Positions 5,433-5,890 of a DNA stretch of 5,890 nucleotides are shown here, in pieces; the first letter of the stretch is position 1; every line of letters begins with the position of its first letter. The stretch spans positions 1 through 5,890 of the forward strand of contig JAUMBL010000162.1 in the NCBI GenBank assembly GCA_032115775.1, written 5' to 3'. This DNA comes from M3007 sp032115775. Lineage in GTDB: Bacteria > Bacteroidota > Bacteroidia > Chitinophagales > Saprospiraceae. The notes beneath the pieces were generated by a model. The model was given only the letters and a program-made list of their open reading frames with translations. It did not search any database and was not told the DNA's origin. The position numbers and the translations under genes are program-made.

Positions 5433-5890
5433 ATGCCACGTCGCCAAACCACCCGCCACATCCTGATGGTCCGGCCCGCCAACTTCGGCTTCAACGAAGA
5501 AACTGCCGTGAACAACGCCTTTCAGCGCCAAGACGGTGAACTCAGTCCGGACGCCATCCGCAAACAAGCTCGAAAGGAATTCGACCGATTCGTCGAGGCG
5601 CTGCGCGAAGCCGGCGTGCAGGTGATCGTGGCGCAGGACTCTGCCAGGCCTTACAAACCCGATGCGGTGTTCCCAAACAACTGGGTGAGCTTCCACCAGG
5701 AAGGCCTGATCATTACATACCCGATGTTTGCGCCTTTGCGCCGCAAAGAACGGCGCCGAGGCGTGATTGACGCAGTGCTGGGCGCTGGGTTTAGCACAAA
5801 CAAACGAGTCAACCTCGCCTACAATGAAAAAATAAACCGCTACCTCGAAGGGACGGGCAGCGTCATTTTCGACCACGTGCACCGCCTCGC
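5433..5890 (+). CDS. ctlX: Citrulline hydrolase-like amidinotransferase-superfamily protein, CtlX type (3'-truncated)
   Basis: This is the first 152 complete codons of a protein that continues past the right edge; family members are about 300 aa. It begins MPRRQTTRHILMVRPANFGF. The recognisable family segments are VRPANFGFNEETAVNNAFQ (13-31), PDAVFPNNWVSFH (77-89) and LEGTGSVIFDH (138-148), where D78, E139 and D147 sit at positions expected to contribute to the guanidino-group active site. The catalytic His and Cys of the superfamily would lie in the missing half. Proteins of this type are annotated as citrulline-utilisation hydrolases or arginine-deiminase-related proteins acting on ureido or guanidino substrates in the cytoplasm. 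ATG 5433 is chosen because the sequence aligns to the family from about residue 5 and no other ATG lies upstream in frame; M12 is too far inside the conserved block. A GGAG at 5412-5415 is too distant to be a good ribosome site. Confidence 0.85.
   Translation, partial: MPRRQTTRHILMVRPANFGFNEETAVNNAFQRQDGELSPDAIRKQARKEFDRFVEALREAGVQVIVAQDSARPYKPDAVFPNNWVSFHQEGLIITYPMFAPLRRKERRRGVIDAVLGAGFSTNKRVNLAYNEKINRYLEGTGSVIFDHVHRL

Noticed and set aside
5403..5882. - strand open frame (159 codons) at the right end
   Set aside because: The + strand frame from 5433 encodes clear CtlX family motifs over the same bases.

Overview
The window looks like part of a Bacteroidota chromosome, with GC-rich coding DNA for that phylum. 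Three things point there: an ASPIC/UnbV-FG-GAP secreted protein of the type common in that group, a DnaK ending in the Bacteroidota-style tail VEFEEVK, and a CtlX-type citrulline hydrolase gene. None of the genes has a clear Shine-Dalgarno sequence, which is also usual there. A Saprospiria/Chitinophagia-like lineage is a guess from general gene style; the sequence does not prove it.

Layout, all genes on the + strand. (1) 1-2111: the C-terminal 702 residues of a large FG-GAP/VCBS protein with an ASPIC/UnbV domain, open at the left edge. (2) 2112-2513: a 402-base gap. Its left half holds two abutting copies of an imperfect palindromic repeat (2125-2200 and 2201-2350). Its right half is the AT-rich dnaK control region, with a dyad ACTGAC-N5-GTCAGT, a T-tract, a sigma54-like element TGGCAC-N5-TTGA and a small leader hairpin. 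(3) 2514-4406: complete dnaK (630 aa). (4) 4424-5266: complete secreted endonuclease/exonuclease/phosphatase (EEP) family protein, 17 bases after dnaK with no visible terminator between. (5) 5267-5432: intergenic gap with a third copy of the palindromic repeat (5305-5384), here a near-perfect long hairpin followed by a T-run. (6) 5433-5890: the first about 152 codons of a ctlX-like citrulline hydrolase, running off the right edge.

How they fit together: dnaK and the EEP gene appear to form one transcription unit, started by the promoter region after 2400 and probably ended by the hairpin at 5305-5384. Repeat copies sit on both sides of this unit. The flanking FG-GAP gene and ctlX look functionally unrelated to it.

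The two signals most worth following are the sigma54-like promoter with its dyad upstream of dnaK, and the three-copy palindromic repeat family with a shared GGATYC centre and shared CTTAGCCGG / GTAGTTACAAT ends. I recognise neither the repeat family nor any entirely new multi-gene system in this window.
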